Source of the DNA: Desulfovibrionaceae bacterium
GTDB taxonomy: Bacteria > Desulfobacterota > Desulfovibrionia > Desulfovibrionales > Desulfovibrionaceae
Length of the DNA: 60,713 nt
Assembly (NCBI GenBank): GCA_009773665.1
Contig: WSYE01000018.1
Location: 1 to 60,713, forward strand
Direction of reading: 5' to 3'
Within the stretch, counting starts at the first letter, position 1. Each line of letters starts with the position of its first letter. The position numbers and the translations under genes were made by a program. The notes below the pieces were generated by a model that saw only the letters and a program-made list of their open reading frames with translations, did not search any database and was not told where the DNA came from. Of the stretch, positions 1 to 8,799 are shown one piece after another.

Positions 1-552
1 GTCACGGTTCAGGGTGGCAAGCTCACGGTACAGTTCCGCCGCCTCCCGGGCCGCCGAAAGGGCAGCATCGCGCTGGCCTACTTCGCTCAGCCTGTTGCCC
101 AGGTTGTTCAGACTGCTAGCCAAGTCCGGCAGGTAGGCGTCACGGTTCAGGCTGGCAAGTTCACGCCGGATTTCCACCGCCTCCCGGGCCGCCGAAAGGG
201 CAGCATCGCGCTGGCCTACTTCGCTCAACATGTTGCCCAGGTTGTTCAGACTGCCAGCCAAGTCCGGCAGGTAGGCGTCACGGTTCAGGGTGGCAAGCTC
301 ACGGTACAGTTCCGCCGCCTCCCGGGCCGCCGAAAGGGCAGCATCGCGCTGGCCTACTTCGCTCAGCATGTTGCCCAGGTTGTTCAGACTGCCAGCCAAG
401 TCCGGCAGGTAGGCGTCACGGTTCAGGGTGGCAAGCTCGCGGTACAGTTCCGCCGCCTCCTGGGCCGCCGACAGGGCACCCTCGCGCTGGCCTACTGTGC
501 TCAGCATGTTGCCCAGGTTGTTCAGGCTCTTGGCTAGGTCCGGCAGATAAAC
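1..552. repeat. Tandem 138-bp repeats inside the TPR coding region
   Basis: Four units begin at 1, 139, 277 and 415, and a diverged fifth begins at 553. The period is exactly 138 bp, or 46 codons, so copy-number changes keep the frame. Units 1 and 3 differ at about two positions by eye. Unit 2 differs mainly near its start, and units 4 and 5 are progressively more diverged towards the 5' end of the gene. This is the pattern of recent expansion by unequal recombination or slippage. Confidence 0.9.
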
Positions 553-645
553 GGTACGGTCCAGTTTGACACGTTCACGGAAGAGTTCCGCCGCCTTCCG
601 GGCCACCGCCAAGGCCTCCTCGTGCGTTCCAACACTGCTCATCAT
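1..645 (-). CDS. TPR-array protein, partial; probable downstream half of a frameshifted STAND gene
   Basis: The minus-strand frame is open from an ATGATG at 640-645 to the window edge, so the 3' end is missing. It encodes tetratricopeptide-like helical repeats of 46 residues with the recurring core YLPDLAGSLNNLGNML, followed by a second helix rich in AAREAAELYREL. Such arrays serve as sensor or protein-binding surfaces, often at the C-terminus of STAND NTPases. Its first ATG overlaps the stop codon of the upstream NTPase gene. The first residues (MMSSVGTHEEALAVARKAAEL) align in register with the interior of a repeat unit, not with its beginning. The reading frame therefore looks like the continuation of the NTPase gene after loss of one base near 649-651. 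A translationally coupled separate subunit is the alternative. Confidence 0.7.
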   Translation of the reverse strand, partial: MMSSVGTHEEALAVARKAAELFRERVKLDRTVYLPDLAKSLNNLGNMLSTVGQREGALSAAQEAAELYRELATLNRDAYLPDLAGSLNNLGNMLSEVGQRDAALSAAREAAELYRELATLNRDAYLPDLAGSLNNLGNMLSEVGQRDAALSAAREAVEIRRELASLNRDAYLPDLASSLNNLGNRLSEVGQRDAALSAAREAAELYRELATLNRD

Positions 646-2306
646 GTCGCCTGTTTCTTCGGACTACTGGCCTGTACCGCCAAGTAGACGTTCCGGTTGA
701 TATTGGTAAGATCCTTATGGAGTTCTGCCTCTTCCTTAAGGGGCTCGACCGATTGTATGAGATGATCCGTTGAAGCCAAGTAAATGGGTAAACTCTTCCA
801 AACCATGCCCAAATGAGCGTTGGCCACTTCACCCCTTAATTGTTCGCCTGCTGTTTTCGGTAGACCCACCTGCATGAAATCCTGCTTCGCTTTAAAATTT
901 ACATGAAGCTGACTCACTGCTGTTGTTTCTGAGATCGAGATTCCAAGCTCGCCCATATTGAGACCCGACTCTGCTGCCACGCTCTTCAGCCAGTTGACAC
1001 ATCGCACATCCACGCTTTCAAAATCCTGGACCATGCGGACAAGGCATTGCTGCACCTCCCGAGGACATAAGGCATATGCCCGTAGCAGGGCCTCTTTCGC
1101 TTGTTTAGCTTTCCCCTCTCCCAGCGCCTTCAATATCACCGCCTCGCCGATCAGGTCCGGCTGGATAGGGCATACGCCATCATCCAGGCCGGGCAGAGCC
1201 TGCGTCAACAAGTCCCGAAGGTCTGCTGGGCTGCCGCAACTTTCCCTGCCCAGAGCGAAGCATTCTTCCCGTATGACTTTCAGTTGGTCATCCGCACCCA
1301 ATCCTCCGCAAAGAGTGGCAAAAGCAGTCAGATGTTTCAGTACTGCATTGCGGTCCCGATCTCGGCCAGCCAGCCTCGCAACTCGCTTCAGTTCCTCGTC
1401 CGCAATGTAATAGACCAACTCGCTCCATTCGAGATTCAACGCCTTGGACAATCCACGCTCGTGCACGAACATGGCCGCCATCATAAGGTACAGAGGATCG
1501 CCCGCCCAGGACATGTCGTTCAGCCAGTGTTCGTATGAGGGATCACAGCCAGGCTCGGGCAGAACCACATCCCCCCCTAAATTTTCAAGAGTACGGGCCA
1601 TCACCTGCCGACGCATTTCGACCGATTGCAAGGGCAGCAGTTCCAGCACGGGAGGGGAATGAAATAAAGACAGTACACGCCCCGATCCATGCCCGTTAGG
1701 TATGATACCTTTCAGCCACCCACCACTCAAAGTGGCCTCACGCTCAAGCAGCATTACCCGAAGCTTTCTTACGGGATCGGTCTTTCCTCGTTGTCTTTCC
1801 AATGATTGGTTGTCCGCCAACTGTTGCAGGAACGTGCTCAGTTTGTCGAAAGCCATGGCGTAGTCGAAGACAATCAAGGTGTCTTTGTCCCAGCCGCGCC
1901 CGGCGAAATTCATATGCGCCATCATCCGCTCTGCCTCTGCTCGGCGGATGAAGCCAGCTGACCATCCCATTTTCTCACTGTCGCGGCAGGTCTTCAATGC
2001 CAGCCGGGTCTTTCCCGCGCCGCCCCTCCCCTTCACCGCGAGCACATAAACTAATTTGTCCGAATCCAACCAGGATGTAACGGTAGACTGGATATTCTCC
2101 TGGCCCACGTACTCGATGAACTCGCTGGTCGGGTCCAACTGGTGCTGATGCGCTAGGTTTTTATGGAAATCGACTTCGCTGGGCAGGATCAGTTGAAGAT
2201 CGAAGGAAGCGCCGATCGAAAGAGTGTTGCCGCTGCCGACCACCTGAACGGTTATGTTCCCAGTCCCGGTGACCGTGGTAGTTTGGGAAGATTCCGTCAG
2301 GGGCAT
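642..2306 (-). CDS. STAND-type P-loop NTPase
   Basis: This 554-residue protein has a Walker A motif GRGGAGKT at residues 93-100 and a Walker B-like LIVFDYA around 144-150. A strand ending in LLER at about 186-189 resembles the sensor region of STAND/NACHT NTPases. The N-terminal 35 residues are rich in Thr, Gly, Asn, Val and Ile with the pseudo-repeated element GTGN...VQVVGSGN, reminiscent of short amyloid-signalling motifs at the N-termini of some bacterial NLR-like proteins. The C-terminal 70 residues look like a degenerate TPR unit that stops mid-repeat at a TGA overlapping the next ATG. STAND proteins couple ligand sensing to ATP-driven oligomerisation, frequently in phage defence or regulated cell death; that role is inferred here. 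The gene stands alone, facing the ABC exporter's 3' end. Confidence 0.7.
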   Translation of the reverse strand: MPLTESSQTTTVTGTGNITVQVVGSGNTLSIGASFDLQLILPSEVDFHKNLAHQHQLDPTSEFIEYVGQENIQSTVTSWLDSDKLVYVLAVKGRGGAGKTRLALKTCRDSEKMGWSAGFIRRAEAERMMAHMNFAGRGWDKDTLIVFDYAMAFDKLSTFLQQLADNQSLERQRGKTDPVRKLRVMLLEREATLSGGWLKGIIPNGHGSGRVLSLFHSPPVLELLPLQSVEMRRQVMARTLENLGGDVVLPEPGCDPSYEHWLNDMSWAGDPLYLMMAAMFVHERGLSKALNLEWSELVYYIADEELKRVARLAGRDRDRNAVLKHLTAFATLCGGLGADDQLKVIREECFALGRESCGSPADLRDLLTQALPGLDDGVCPIQPDLIGEAVILKALGEGKAKQAKEALLRAYALCPREVQQCLVRMVQDFESVDVRCVNWLKSVAAESGLNMGELGISISETTAVSQLHVNFKAKQDFMQVGLPKTAGEQLRGEVANAHLGMVWKSLPIYLASTDHLIQSVEPLKEEAELHKDLTNINRNVYLAVQASSPKKQAT

Positions 2307-2514
2307 CCATCCTTCTCCAATGCTTGGGGGTTCGCGACAAAGGAAGGATGTCAGGCTGTAGACGATGAGTCAACAAGCGGTCAAATATCGCCCCACCCCA
2401 TGGTTACCCTAACCCCGCACGCACTTACGAGTTATGCCCACAAAGTGCTTGGTATTGGTAACGGGGCCACTCTGCCGGGCCGAATCTGGCCAGCATCTTG
2501 TTAATTCGTGCGGC

Positions 2515-4281
2515 CTACTCCCCCCGCCCCTCGCCGCTCTGCACGGCCCACAGCCCCGAGTAGACGCCCTTCTGGGCCAGCAGGTCGTCGTGACGGCCAC
2601 GCTCCACGATGACGCCCGCCACCACCACGATGATCTCGTCGGCGAGGCGCACCGTGGACAGCCTGTGCGCCACGGCCAGGGTCATGCGGTCGCTCCGGAA
2701 GGCGTGCAGGTTCTGCTGGATGATCTCCTCGGTGCGGGTGTCCACGGCTGATGTCGCCTCGTCCAGCACCAGGATATCCGGGCGGCGCAGCACCGCGCGC
2801 GCAAGCGAGATGCGCTGGCGCTGCCCGCCGGAGAGCTTCACACCACCTTCGCCGATGGGGGTGTCGAAGCCCTGGGGCAACTCTCGTATGAATTCCAGCG
2901 CGCCTGCTATGCGCGCGGCCTCTTCCAATTGCTCCGGCGTGGTGTCCGGCGCACCCAGGCTGATGTTCTCTGCCGCGCTTCCCGCGAACAGGAAGGCGTC
3001 CTGGGACACGTAGCCCATGCGTTTTCGCAGGCTCATGAGGGTGAAGTCCACGAGGTCGCGTCCATTGAGCGTTATGCGGCCGGACTGCGGGTCCAGGTGG
3101 CGCAACAGAAGCTTCACCAGCGTGGATTTACCGGCCCCCGTGGGACCGACCACGCCGATCACCTTGCCGCGTTCCATGGTCAGATTCAGGCCGTTCAGCA
3201 CCGGCTCGCGTTCCGGGTATGCGAAGCGCACGTCCTCGAAGCGCAGCGTTTGAGGCGTCTCGTCCAAAGCAACCGCACCGGGCTTGTCCGCGATGGCCGG
3301 TTCCAGCGAGAGCACGCCCCAGATGCGCTGGGCGGACGCTTCCGAGCGCTGTATCTGGTTGATGAGCATCCCGAACACGAAAAGCGGCAGGATCATGCGC
3401 GTGGCCAGCAGGATGAACGTGGCGTAGTCGCCAAGCGTCGGCCCGTTGCCCGAGAGCGTCAGCCAGCCGCCGCCTGAAATCAGCAGCGCGAATGCCGCCC
3501 CGGCCACCGTGTACAGCACCGGCACGAAGCGCGCGCGGGCCATGGCCGCGCCGATGGCCTCGTCGCGGTAGCGGGCGGACTGCACGTCCACGCGCCGGGC
3601 CTGGTCCTCCTCGGCAGTGAAGGCCTGGATGACGCCCATGCCGCGCAGGTTGTTGCCGATGATGGCCGCCACCTGTCCAACGGCGGCGCGCGCCTCGCGG
3701 TAGCGGGGGCGGATGCGCGTGGAAAAGGTCCGCACTGCGGCAAAGGCGAAGGGCATGGGCGCGAGCAGCAGCAGAGCGAGGCGCCAGTCGATCCAAAACA
3801 GCACCGCGAAGGTGCCCAGGAAGGTGATGATCAGCCGGATGGAGGACGTGGTGGCGTCGGCCAGGAAGTTCTCCAGGTTGTCCACGTCCGAGGAGACCAC
3901 GTTCAAGAGGTCGCCGCTTTGTCGCTCCTCGAAGAAGTGCATATCCTGGCGCTGGAGATGCCGGTACAGGGCGTTCCGCAGGTCATGGCGCACCTTCTGG
4001 GCCATGGAGTCCAGGGAGTAGTCGCTCACGGACTGGAACACCGCCAAGAACACGAAGGACGCAAGCACCCCCCCGCCGTAGAGCAGCAACGTGTCCAGGC
4101 CGGGAATCAGGCCGGATTTTGATGCGTTGATGGCGTCCACGGCCTTGCCCACCAGGATCATGGGGATCAGGTCGCAGGCGCGGGCGGCGGCGTTGGTGCC
4201 GACTCCCAGCAGGAAGCGGTTGCGGTACGGGGCCACGAACGGCAGAAGTTTGGACAGTGCCCAGCTTGAAGCGATGCGCAT
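2515..4281 (-). CDS. ABC exporter, fused permease and ATPase (MdlB/MsbA type)
   Basis: The 588-residue half-transporter has an N-terminal six-helix ABC membrane domain (about residues 20-310) and a C-terminal nucleotide-binding domain. Visible motifs are Walker A GPTGAGKST at about 379-387, signature LSGGQ at 483-487, Walker B ILVLDE ending at Glu508, and the H-loop AVAHR. It should form a homodimer or heterodimer exporting lipids, peptides or drugs; the substrate cannot be read from sequence. An upstream in-frame ATG at 4353 would overlap the divergent rubredoxin gene, so the ATG at 4281, where family homology begins, was chosen. Only about 40 bp separates it from the divergent rubredoxin start. 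Confidence 0.88.
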   Translation of the reverse strand: MRIASSWALSKLLPFVAPYRNRFLLGVGTNAAARACDLIPMILVGKAVDAINASKSGLIPGLDTLLLYGGGVLASFVFLAVFQSVSDYSLDSMAQKVRHDLRNALYRHLQRQDMHFFEERQSGDLLNVVSSDVDNLENFLADATTSSIRLIITFLGTFAVLFWIDWRLALLLLAPMPFAFAAVRTFSTRIRPRYREARAAVGQVAAIIGNNLRGMGVIQAFTAEEDQARRVDVQSARYRDEAIGAAMARARFVPVLYTVAGAAFALLISGGGWLTLSGNGPTLGDYATFILLATRMILPLFVFGMLINQIQRSEASAQRIWGVLSLEPAIADKPGAVALDETPQTLRFEDVRFAYPEREPVLNGLNLTMERGKVIGVVGPTGAGKSTLVKLLLRHLDPQSGRITLNGRDLVDFTLMSLRKRMGYVSQDAFLFAGSAAENISLGAPDTTPEQLEEAARIAGALEFIRELPQGFDTPIGEGGVKLSGGQRQRISLARAVLRRPDILVLDEATSAVDTRTEEIIQQNLHAFRSDRMTLAVAHRLSTVRLADEIIVVVAGVIVERGRHDDLLAQKGVYSGLWAVQSGEGRGE

Positions 4282-4321
4282 TGTTTTGCTATAGACCAAG
4301 GAGCAGCGGAGGAAAACACCA

Positions 4322-4552
4322 ATGAGCAAAGAGAACGCAATCATCCGGGCCATCGTGGAGAGTCGCGTGGCCGGGACCGACCGCGCCCTGGCGCGCTACA
4401 TGTGCCTGACCTGCGGCTACACCTACGACCCCAAGCGCGGGGACGCCAAGGGCGGCATAGCACCCGGCACCTCCGGCGACGACCTGCCGCACGACTGGCT
4501 CTGCCCCACCTGCGGCAAGGACCAGACCTATTTCGCCCGCCGGGACGATTAG
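4322..4552 (+). CDS. Rubredoxin-like electron carrier
   Basis: This 76-residue protein carries the rubredoxin iron site: CLTCG (Cys28, Cys31) and CPTCG (Cys61, Cys64), with the aromatic and acidic pattern YTYDPKRGD and the loop DLPHDWLCP typical of the family. It has an N-terminal extension of about 25 residues compared with the usual 52-54-residue rubredoxin. A Shine-Dalgarno GGAGG lies about 9 bases upstream of the ATG. Rubredoxins are cytoplasmic one-electron carriers, used in Desulfovibrio for oxygen and superoxide reduction. The convergent neighbour is a hemerythrin, which fits an oxygen-handling context. Confidence 0.9.
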   Translation: MSKENAIIRAIVESRVAGTDRALARYMCLTCGYTYDPKRGDAKGGIAPGTSGDDLPHDWLCPTCGKDQTYFARRDD

Positions 4553-4576
4553 TCATCTTCAGAAGAAATGTCCGCC

Positions 4577-4615
4577 AGGAGCATGCCGGACGTAATGGTC
4601 TTCCGGCATGCTCCT
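4577..4615. terminator. Hairpin between convergent rubredoxin and hemerythrin genes
   Basis: A perfect 14-bp inverted repeat (arms 4577-4590 and 4602-4615) encloses an 11-base loop between the two convergent genes. It is symmetrical and lacks a long T run, so it may stop transcription from both sides. Confidence 0.6.
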
Positions 4616-4618
4616 CCA

Positions 4619-5029
4619 TCAGGCCGGAGGTTTCCCTGCGGAGGCTTCGCCCCGCAACTTCATGTCTGTCTTGATTATGTGGTCCAGAAGCCAGGACTTG
4701 ATAAATGTGATGATTTCCTGAGCCGGTATTCCCCCAGCCTCATATAAATCACGCTGAAAGTCTTTCACTTGTTTCTTGAGTTTCAGATGTTCGGCATGGT
4801 GATCGTCATATCCTTTGTACCGAACTTTCTTCATGTACGCTTCTTCATTGTCAAAATGAGTCAGCGCATATTCGTGCAAGAACGAAAACGCGTCGACAAG
4901 CTGACTCTTCTCTCCTCCGTCCCTGGCAATTTTTACAATGGCATTGGCAATTTTAACCAGCCGCTTATGTTCTTCGTCGATCGTATCTACCCCGATCTCC
5001 AAGCATGGATTCCAGAGTATCTCTTTCAT
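4619..5029 (-). CDS. Bacteriohemerythrin
   Basis: This 136-residue single-domain protein has the hemerythrin diiron ligand set: His21 in DEEHKRL, His58 and Glu62 in HFDNEE, His77 and His81 in HHAEH, and His117 and Asp122 in DHIIKTD. Such proteins reversibly bind O2 and in sulfate reducers act as oxygen sensors, stores or scavengers. An in-frame ATG exists 42 bases further upstream, but the start at 5029 is preceded by a strong GGGGAGGGG ribosome site. It lies beside a sensor kinase gene on the same strand. Confidence 0.9.
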   Translation of the reverse strand: MKEILWNPCLEIGVDTIDEEHKRLVKIANAIVKIARDGGEKSQLVDAFSFLHEYALTHFDNEEAYMKKVRYKGYDDHHAEHLKLKKQVKDFQRDLYEAGGIPAQEIITFIKSWLLDHIIKTDMKLRGEASAGKPPA

Positions 5030-5089
5030 GGCCCCTCCCCTCATCCCTGCGCTCAATCGGGTCCAACTCAAATGAAATCATCTATGACG

Positions 5090-6625
5090 CTACGTCCCGG
5101 ACGCGGCCAGCGGAAGCAGCAAGCGAAAGCGCGCCGGGTGGCCGGACTCCACGGTGAACCCGCCGCGCAGCTGTTTGGCCAGCATCACCACGATCTGAAG
5201 CCCCAGAGTCCCCGCCTGGACCAGATCGAAGCCCTCAGGCAGCCCAACGCCGTCGTCCTCCACGATGATGGACATCCCCGAGTCCTCCCGGACCATCTCC
5301 ACGCGCAGCTCTCCCCGGCCCCTGTCCTTGAAACCGTGCTTGAGGGCGTTGGTGACCAGCTCGTTCATGATGAGCCCGAAAGGCACGGCCTGATCCAGGC
5401 TCAGGTGCATGGGGCACAGTGAAAGGCGCAGCGACACCTCGCGCCCGCCCGAGTAGGCGGACACCAGCCGGGAGAGGAACTGGCGCAGGTAGTCCTGCGC
5501 GTCGATCTCGCAAAAATCACGCGAACGGTAGAGCTGTTCGTGAATAAGGGCCATGGACGTCACCCGCCCCCGGCTCTCCGCCAGGATCGCCAGCGCCACG
5601 GGGTTGTCCACCTTCTCTTCCTGAAGGCTCAGGAGGCTTGAGACTATCTGGAGGTTGTTCTTCACGCGGTGGTGGACTTCGCGCAGCAGGACCTCCTTCT
5701 CGCGAAGCGACGCGGCCATGGCCTCCTCGGCCAGCAGCCGCTCCAGCTCACCGCTGGCGCGCACGCCGACCATCCGCAGGATGTTCTCCGCCGTCCGGGA
5801 GTCCTCCAGGGGACGCCTGCCGATCACCGCGATCAGCCCGGCGGGCTGCCCCGCGCCGTCCCAGAGGGTGACGCCCAGATAACTTTGCGCGGCCATTTCC
5901 TGGAGCACGGCGTCCTTGGGGAACAGGGCGCTGACGTCGCGGGGGAAGCAGCAGATGGCCTTGCCCACCACGTCCCCGCAGGGCGTGTCTTTCAGGGCGT
6001 AGCTGATATTGTCCTCGAAATGGCCGTCATGGTAGACGGCCAGGGTCCGCGCCGTGAGCCCGTCGCCCTCCAGCCGGTCGATGCACACGAATTCCATTTC
6101 CAGGATTTCCGCCAGATACTTGGCTAGGAACTGAAAGAAGGTGTGCCCTGAACGCCCCACCCCGCCCGTGGCCAGAACGGTGAGCACCTCGTCCAGCGTC
6201 CTGCGCTCGGTCACGTTCCGGGCGGCGCCGTGCAGGCGCAGTTCATGCGGCGATGCGCCCTGTTCGCAACTGTAGATTTCGCGCACCCAGCGAACCGAAC
6301 CGTTCTTATGGATGAGCCTGAACTCGATCTCCCCGCTGTCGCCCGCCTTGAGGGCCAGCAAGTGCATGCCGATGCGGGACTTGTCCGACGGGTGGACCAG
6401 GTGCATCCAGCAACCCTTAGCGTAAATATCCTCGACGCTGTGCCCGGTCACGCCCTCAATCGCGCCCCCGAGCCAGACGATCCGGTAGGGGTCGAGGCCC
6501 GTCCTCACGCAACTGTGAATGAAGTCCGAGGCCAGCGAAGCCAGCCTGCGATACGGCAATTCCCCGGCCTGCGGTTTTCCGGGTTCCAGGGCTGCCTGCG
6601 TCTGGCTCATCGGTTCACTTCCCAT
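5090..6625 (-). CDS. PAS-GAF sensor histidine kinase, HisKA_2 type
   Basis: The 511-residue protein has no clear membrane segment. A PAS domain spans roughly residues 30-145 (ending in the PAC-like GAARNVTERR) and is followed by a GAF-like region of about 155-300. The HisKA_2 phosphoacceptor box REVHHRVKNNLQIVSSLLSL has its His near 317. The C-terminal HATPase domain shows MNELVTNALKHGF (N box) and VEDDGVGLP (G1 box). HisKA_2 kinases usually phosphorylate unlinked receivers; the orphan CheY-like receivers in this window are candidates. ATG at 6625 or the ATG five codons later could be the start. Confidence 0.88.
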   Translation of the reverse strand: MGSEPMSQTQAALEPGKPQAGELPYRRLASLASDFIHSCVRTGLDPYRIVWLGGAIEGVTGHSVEDIYAKGCWMHLVHPSDKSRIGMHLLALKAGDSGEIEFRLIHKNGSVRWVREIYSCEQGASPHELRLHGAARNVTERRTLDEVLTVLATGGVGRSGHTFFQFLAKYLAEILEMEFVCIDRLEGDGLTARTLAVYHDGHFEDNISYALKDTPCGDVVGKAICCFPRDVSALFPKDAVLQEMAAQSYLGVTLWDGAGQPAGLIAVIGRRPLEDSRTAENILRMVGVRASGELERLLAEEAMAASLREKEVLLREVHHRVKNNLQIVSSLLSLQEEKVDNPVALAILAESRGRVTSMALIHEQLYRSRDFCEIDAQDYLRQFLSRLVSAYSGGREVSLRLSLCPMHLSLDQAVPFGLIMNELVTNALKHGFKDRGRGELRVEMVREDSGMSIIVEDDGVGLPEGFDLVQAGTLGLQIVVMLAKQLRGGFTVESGHPARFRLLLPLAASGT

Positions 6626-6641
6626 AGCGGAGTCCCCCCCA

Positions 6642-6935
6642 TCATGCGTGTTCCCCTGCGGCCCGCTTCCGGAATACCAGGAAGAGACGGAGCTCCAGCG
6701 CCGCGACCCCGATGCACACCAGGACCGCCAGCGCCTCCATGACCGCGACCGCCACGTAGCGGCCCCCGCTCTCCCGGCTCACAGGATGCCTGACCAGCTG
6801 AAACGTGCCACCGGACAAGCCTGAGTACAGGTCCCAGGCCAGGGCAACGGCCCCGGCCAGAGTGATGGCGCATGCCGCCGCGAGCAGCAGCCTGATCATC
6901 CGTGGAGAGAGAACAGGAGCGTGTCGGCTCATCAT
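6642..6935 (-). CDS. Small membrane protein, two predicted helices
   Basis: This 97-residue hypothetical protein has two hydrophobic stretches (about residues 13-35 and 60-85) separated by a polar loop and ends in a basic and acidic tail. It ends 16 bp upstream of the sensor kinase start on the same strand, so the two are probably co-transcribed and it could supply membrane input to the otherwise soluble kinase. No family was recognised. ATG at 6935 is immediately followed by a second ATG. Confidence 0.55.
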   Translation of the reverse strand: MMSRHAPVLSPRMIRLLLAAACAITLAGAVALAWDLYSGLSGGTFQLVRHPVSRESGGRYVAVAVMEALAVLVCIGVAALELRLFLVFRKRAAGEHA

Positions 6936-7040
6936 TGGCTCTGGTGATGCGCTCGCGCGCCAAGTCTGCCTTCATCCGGTCCACGCCGACAGCCGTGGAT
7001 GCCCCACACGTGGGAGCGGTACGCCGACTCGTATCATGTC

Positions 7041-7058
7041 TTTGAAAACATGAATATA
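7041..7058 (-). repeat. Partial copy of the AT-rich palindromic element
   Basis: Read on the minus strand this stretch matches the right half of the element seen at 20184, 25286 and 36505 (ATTCATGTTTTCAAA). It lies downstream of the minus-strand purU gene in sense orientation, like the full copies relative to their upstream genes. Confidence 0.4.
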
Positions 7059-7130
7059 TATTGCCTGGATACTAATAATCTCGAATCATCACCTACACAT
7101 GAAATGTACATTCACTCTGTGAGTGCGACA

Positions 7131-8024
7131 CTAGAACACCACGGTCTTGTTGCCGTCCACTATGATGCGGTCCTCCAGGTGCGCCCTGACGGCCTTGGCC
7201 AGCACCTGGCGCTCCAGGTCGCGCCCAAGCTCCTTCAGATCCTCTACGCCGTGGCGGTGGGACACGTGAGCCACGTCCTGGGCGATGATGGGTCCGGCGT
7301 CCAGCTCCGCAGTCACGTAGTGGGCGGTGGCCCCGATGATCTTCACGCCGCGCTCGAAGGCCTGGCGGTAGGGGTCGGCCCCCACGAAAGCTGGCAGGAA
7401 CGAATGGTGGATGTTGATGATAGGCACGGCGGAGCGGGTGATGAAGTCCGGCGAGAGTATCTGCATGTAGCGGGCGAGCACCACCGCGTCGGCGCGGTCC
7501 CGGAGCAGGTCCAGGGCGGCGTTCTCGGCGGCTTCCTTGGCCTTGTCGTCCATGGGGGGCACGGGTATGCAGTGAAAGGGCACCCCGAAGCGCTCCACCG
7601 GCTCCTTGAGGTCCGGATGGTTGCTGATGACCATGGCCACCTCGCAGGGCAGCTCCCCGCGCGACCAGCGCCACAGGATCTCCATCAGGCAGTGCTCGTG
7701 GCGCGACACGAAAAGGGCCAGCCGCTTGGGCGGAAGTGCCGCGCGGATGGCCCACTGCATCTCGAAGGGTGCGCCCACCACCTGGCGGAAGGCGGCCACG
7801 AAGGCCTCCAGGCCCAGGTCCAGGTGCGGGGTCTGGAACTCCAGGCGCATGAACAGCTTGCCGCCCTCGGGGTCGGTGGAGTGCTGGTCCAGATGGGTGA
7901 TGTTCGCGCCGTGGGAGAATATGAACTGGCTCACGGCGGCTACGATGCCGGGCCGGTCAGGACAGGTGATGAGCAGGCGGGCGATGTTGCCGCAGACGTC
8001 GTCTTGAGTATGCTTTCCGTTCAT
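7131..8024 (-). CDS. purU: Formyltetrahydrofolate deformylase
   Basis: PurU hydrolyses 10-formyl-THF to formate and THF, balancing one-carbon pools. An ACT domain occupies the first 90 residues ([18 protein letters not shown]) and a formyl-transferase-like domain follows. The catalytic Asn-His-Asp triad is visible in [19 protein letters not shown] and LDAGPII. The protein is about 297 residues, the usual family length. In-frame starts at 8033, 8060 and 8072 are also possible; none has a convincing ribosome site, and 8024 gives the family-typical short N-terminus. Confidence 0.92.
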   Translation of the reverse strand: MNGKHTQDDVCGNIARLLITCPDRPGIVAAVSQFIFSHGANITHLDQHSTDPEGGKLFMRLEFQTPHLDLGLEAFVAAFRQVVGAPFEMQWAIRAALPPKRLALFVSRHEHCLMEILWRWSRGELPCEVAMVISNHPDLKEPVERFGVPFHCIPVPPMDDKAKEAAENAALDLLRDRADAVVLARYMQILSPDFITRSAVPIINIHHSFLPAFVGADPYRQAFERGVKIIGATAHYVTAELDAGPIIAQDVAHVSHRHGVEDLKELGRDLERQVLAKAVRAHLEDRIIVDGNKTVVF

Positions 8025-8108
8025 TATATCCATATAGCCAATCCCGCCGGGAAAATCCATGCGGGTTTGCACTCCCGCACCCGCTCTCCCCGCGTGAAGA
8101 GACAGCCA

Positions 8109-8510
8109 TCAGGATTTTCCCTTCACCACGTTGGATATGGATTCCAGGAGGGCCTCGCAGGACACCGGTTTCACCAGATAGCCGCTGGCTCCTCCCTTGA
8201 ATACAGCATCGAACTTGTTCTGCTGGTCGCCGTGGGCAGATATCATGAGGACCTTGGCCTCCTGGCCGGACCTGATCCCCATCCCGGCCTCCATCTCGCG
8301 GATGGTCTTCAGGGTTTCCTGCCCGTCCATCACCGGCATCTCGATATCCAGCAGAACGGCCTGATAGGGGTCGTTCTCCATGTGGGCCAGCTGGAAGGCC
8401 AGGACCGCCTCCTGGCCGTTGACCGCCACGTCGGCTTTGTGGACCCCCCGAAGGCACTCCGAGAGCACGAGACGATTGGATACTTCGTCCTCGACGATCA
8501 ATATGCGCAT
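8109..8510 (-). CDS. Stand-alone CheY-like response regulator
   Basis: This 133-residue single receiver domain has the acidic pocket in ILIVEDE, the phosphoacceptor Asp in LLDIEMPVMDG, the Ser/Thr switch in MISAHG and the conserved Lys in LVKPVS. There is no output domain. It lies upstream of purU on the same strand and may receive phosphate from an unlinked kinase. The start at 8510 is where the receiver fold begins and follows a G-rich ribosome site; a longer in-frame ATG at 8561 adds only non-conserved residues. Confidence 0.88.
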   Translation of the reverse strand: MRILIVEDEVSNRLVLSECLRGVHKADVAVNGQEAVLAFQLAHMENDPYQAVLLDIEMPVMDGQETLKTIREMEAGMGIRSGQEAKVLMISAHGDQQNKFDAVFKGGASGYLVKPVSCEALLESISNVVKGKS

Positions 8511-8799
8511 GACCCACCCGCTTCGCCAGAGTAAAGAGATTAGTCCAGTTTCTATGGGCAAAGACCTCGTGTGTCAAACAATGCGCCGACAAGTGGTGAT
8601 TTTGCGGGTAGCCCTCCTGTTAAACTCTGCTTTCCGGCAGACAGGCATGCCTTGAGTTCTTTGCGTAATGCTGCTGGAGCCTAGTCGGAAATGCCTGCCT
8701 CGACAGTGCAGTCGCGCCCATGGTATTTCCGCGCCCTCCCGGAACCGCCCGGCCAGCCCGGCCCCTTGAGGGCGAACACCCAAACCAAGGACCGCCCGC

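Noticed and set aside
1..552. Regular repeats that could suggest a CRISPR array
   Set aside because: The period is 138 bp with no unique spacers and an open reading frame throughout; the repeats encode TPR helices.
6999..8534. 511-codon plus-strand ORF opposite purU and the receiver
   Set aside because: Rich in His, Gly and Val with no recognisable domain; it is the antisense shadow of two well-supported minus-strand genes.
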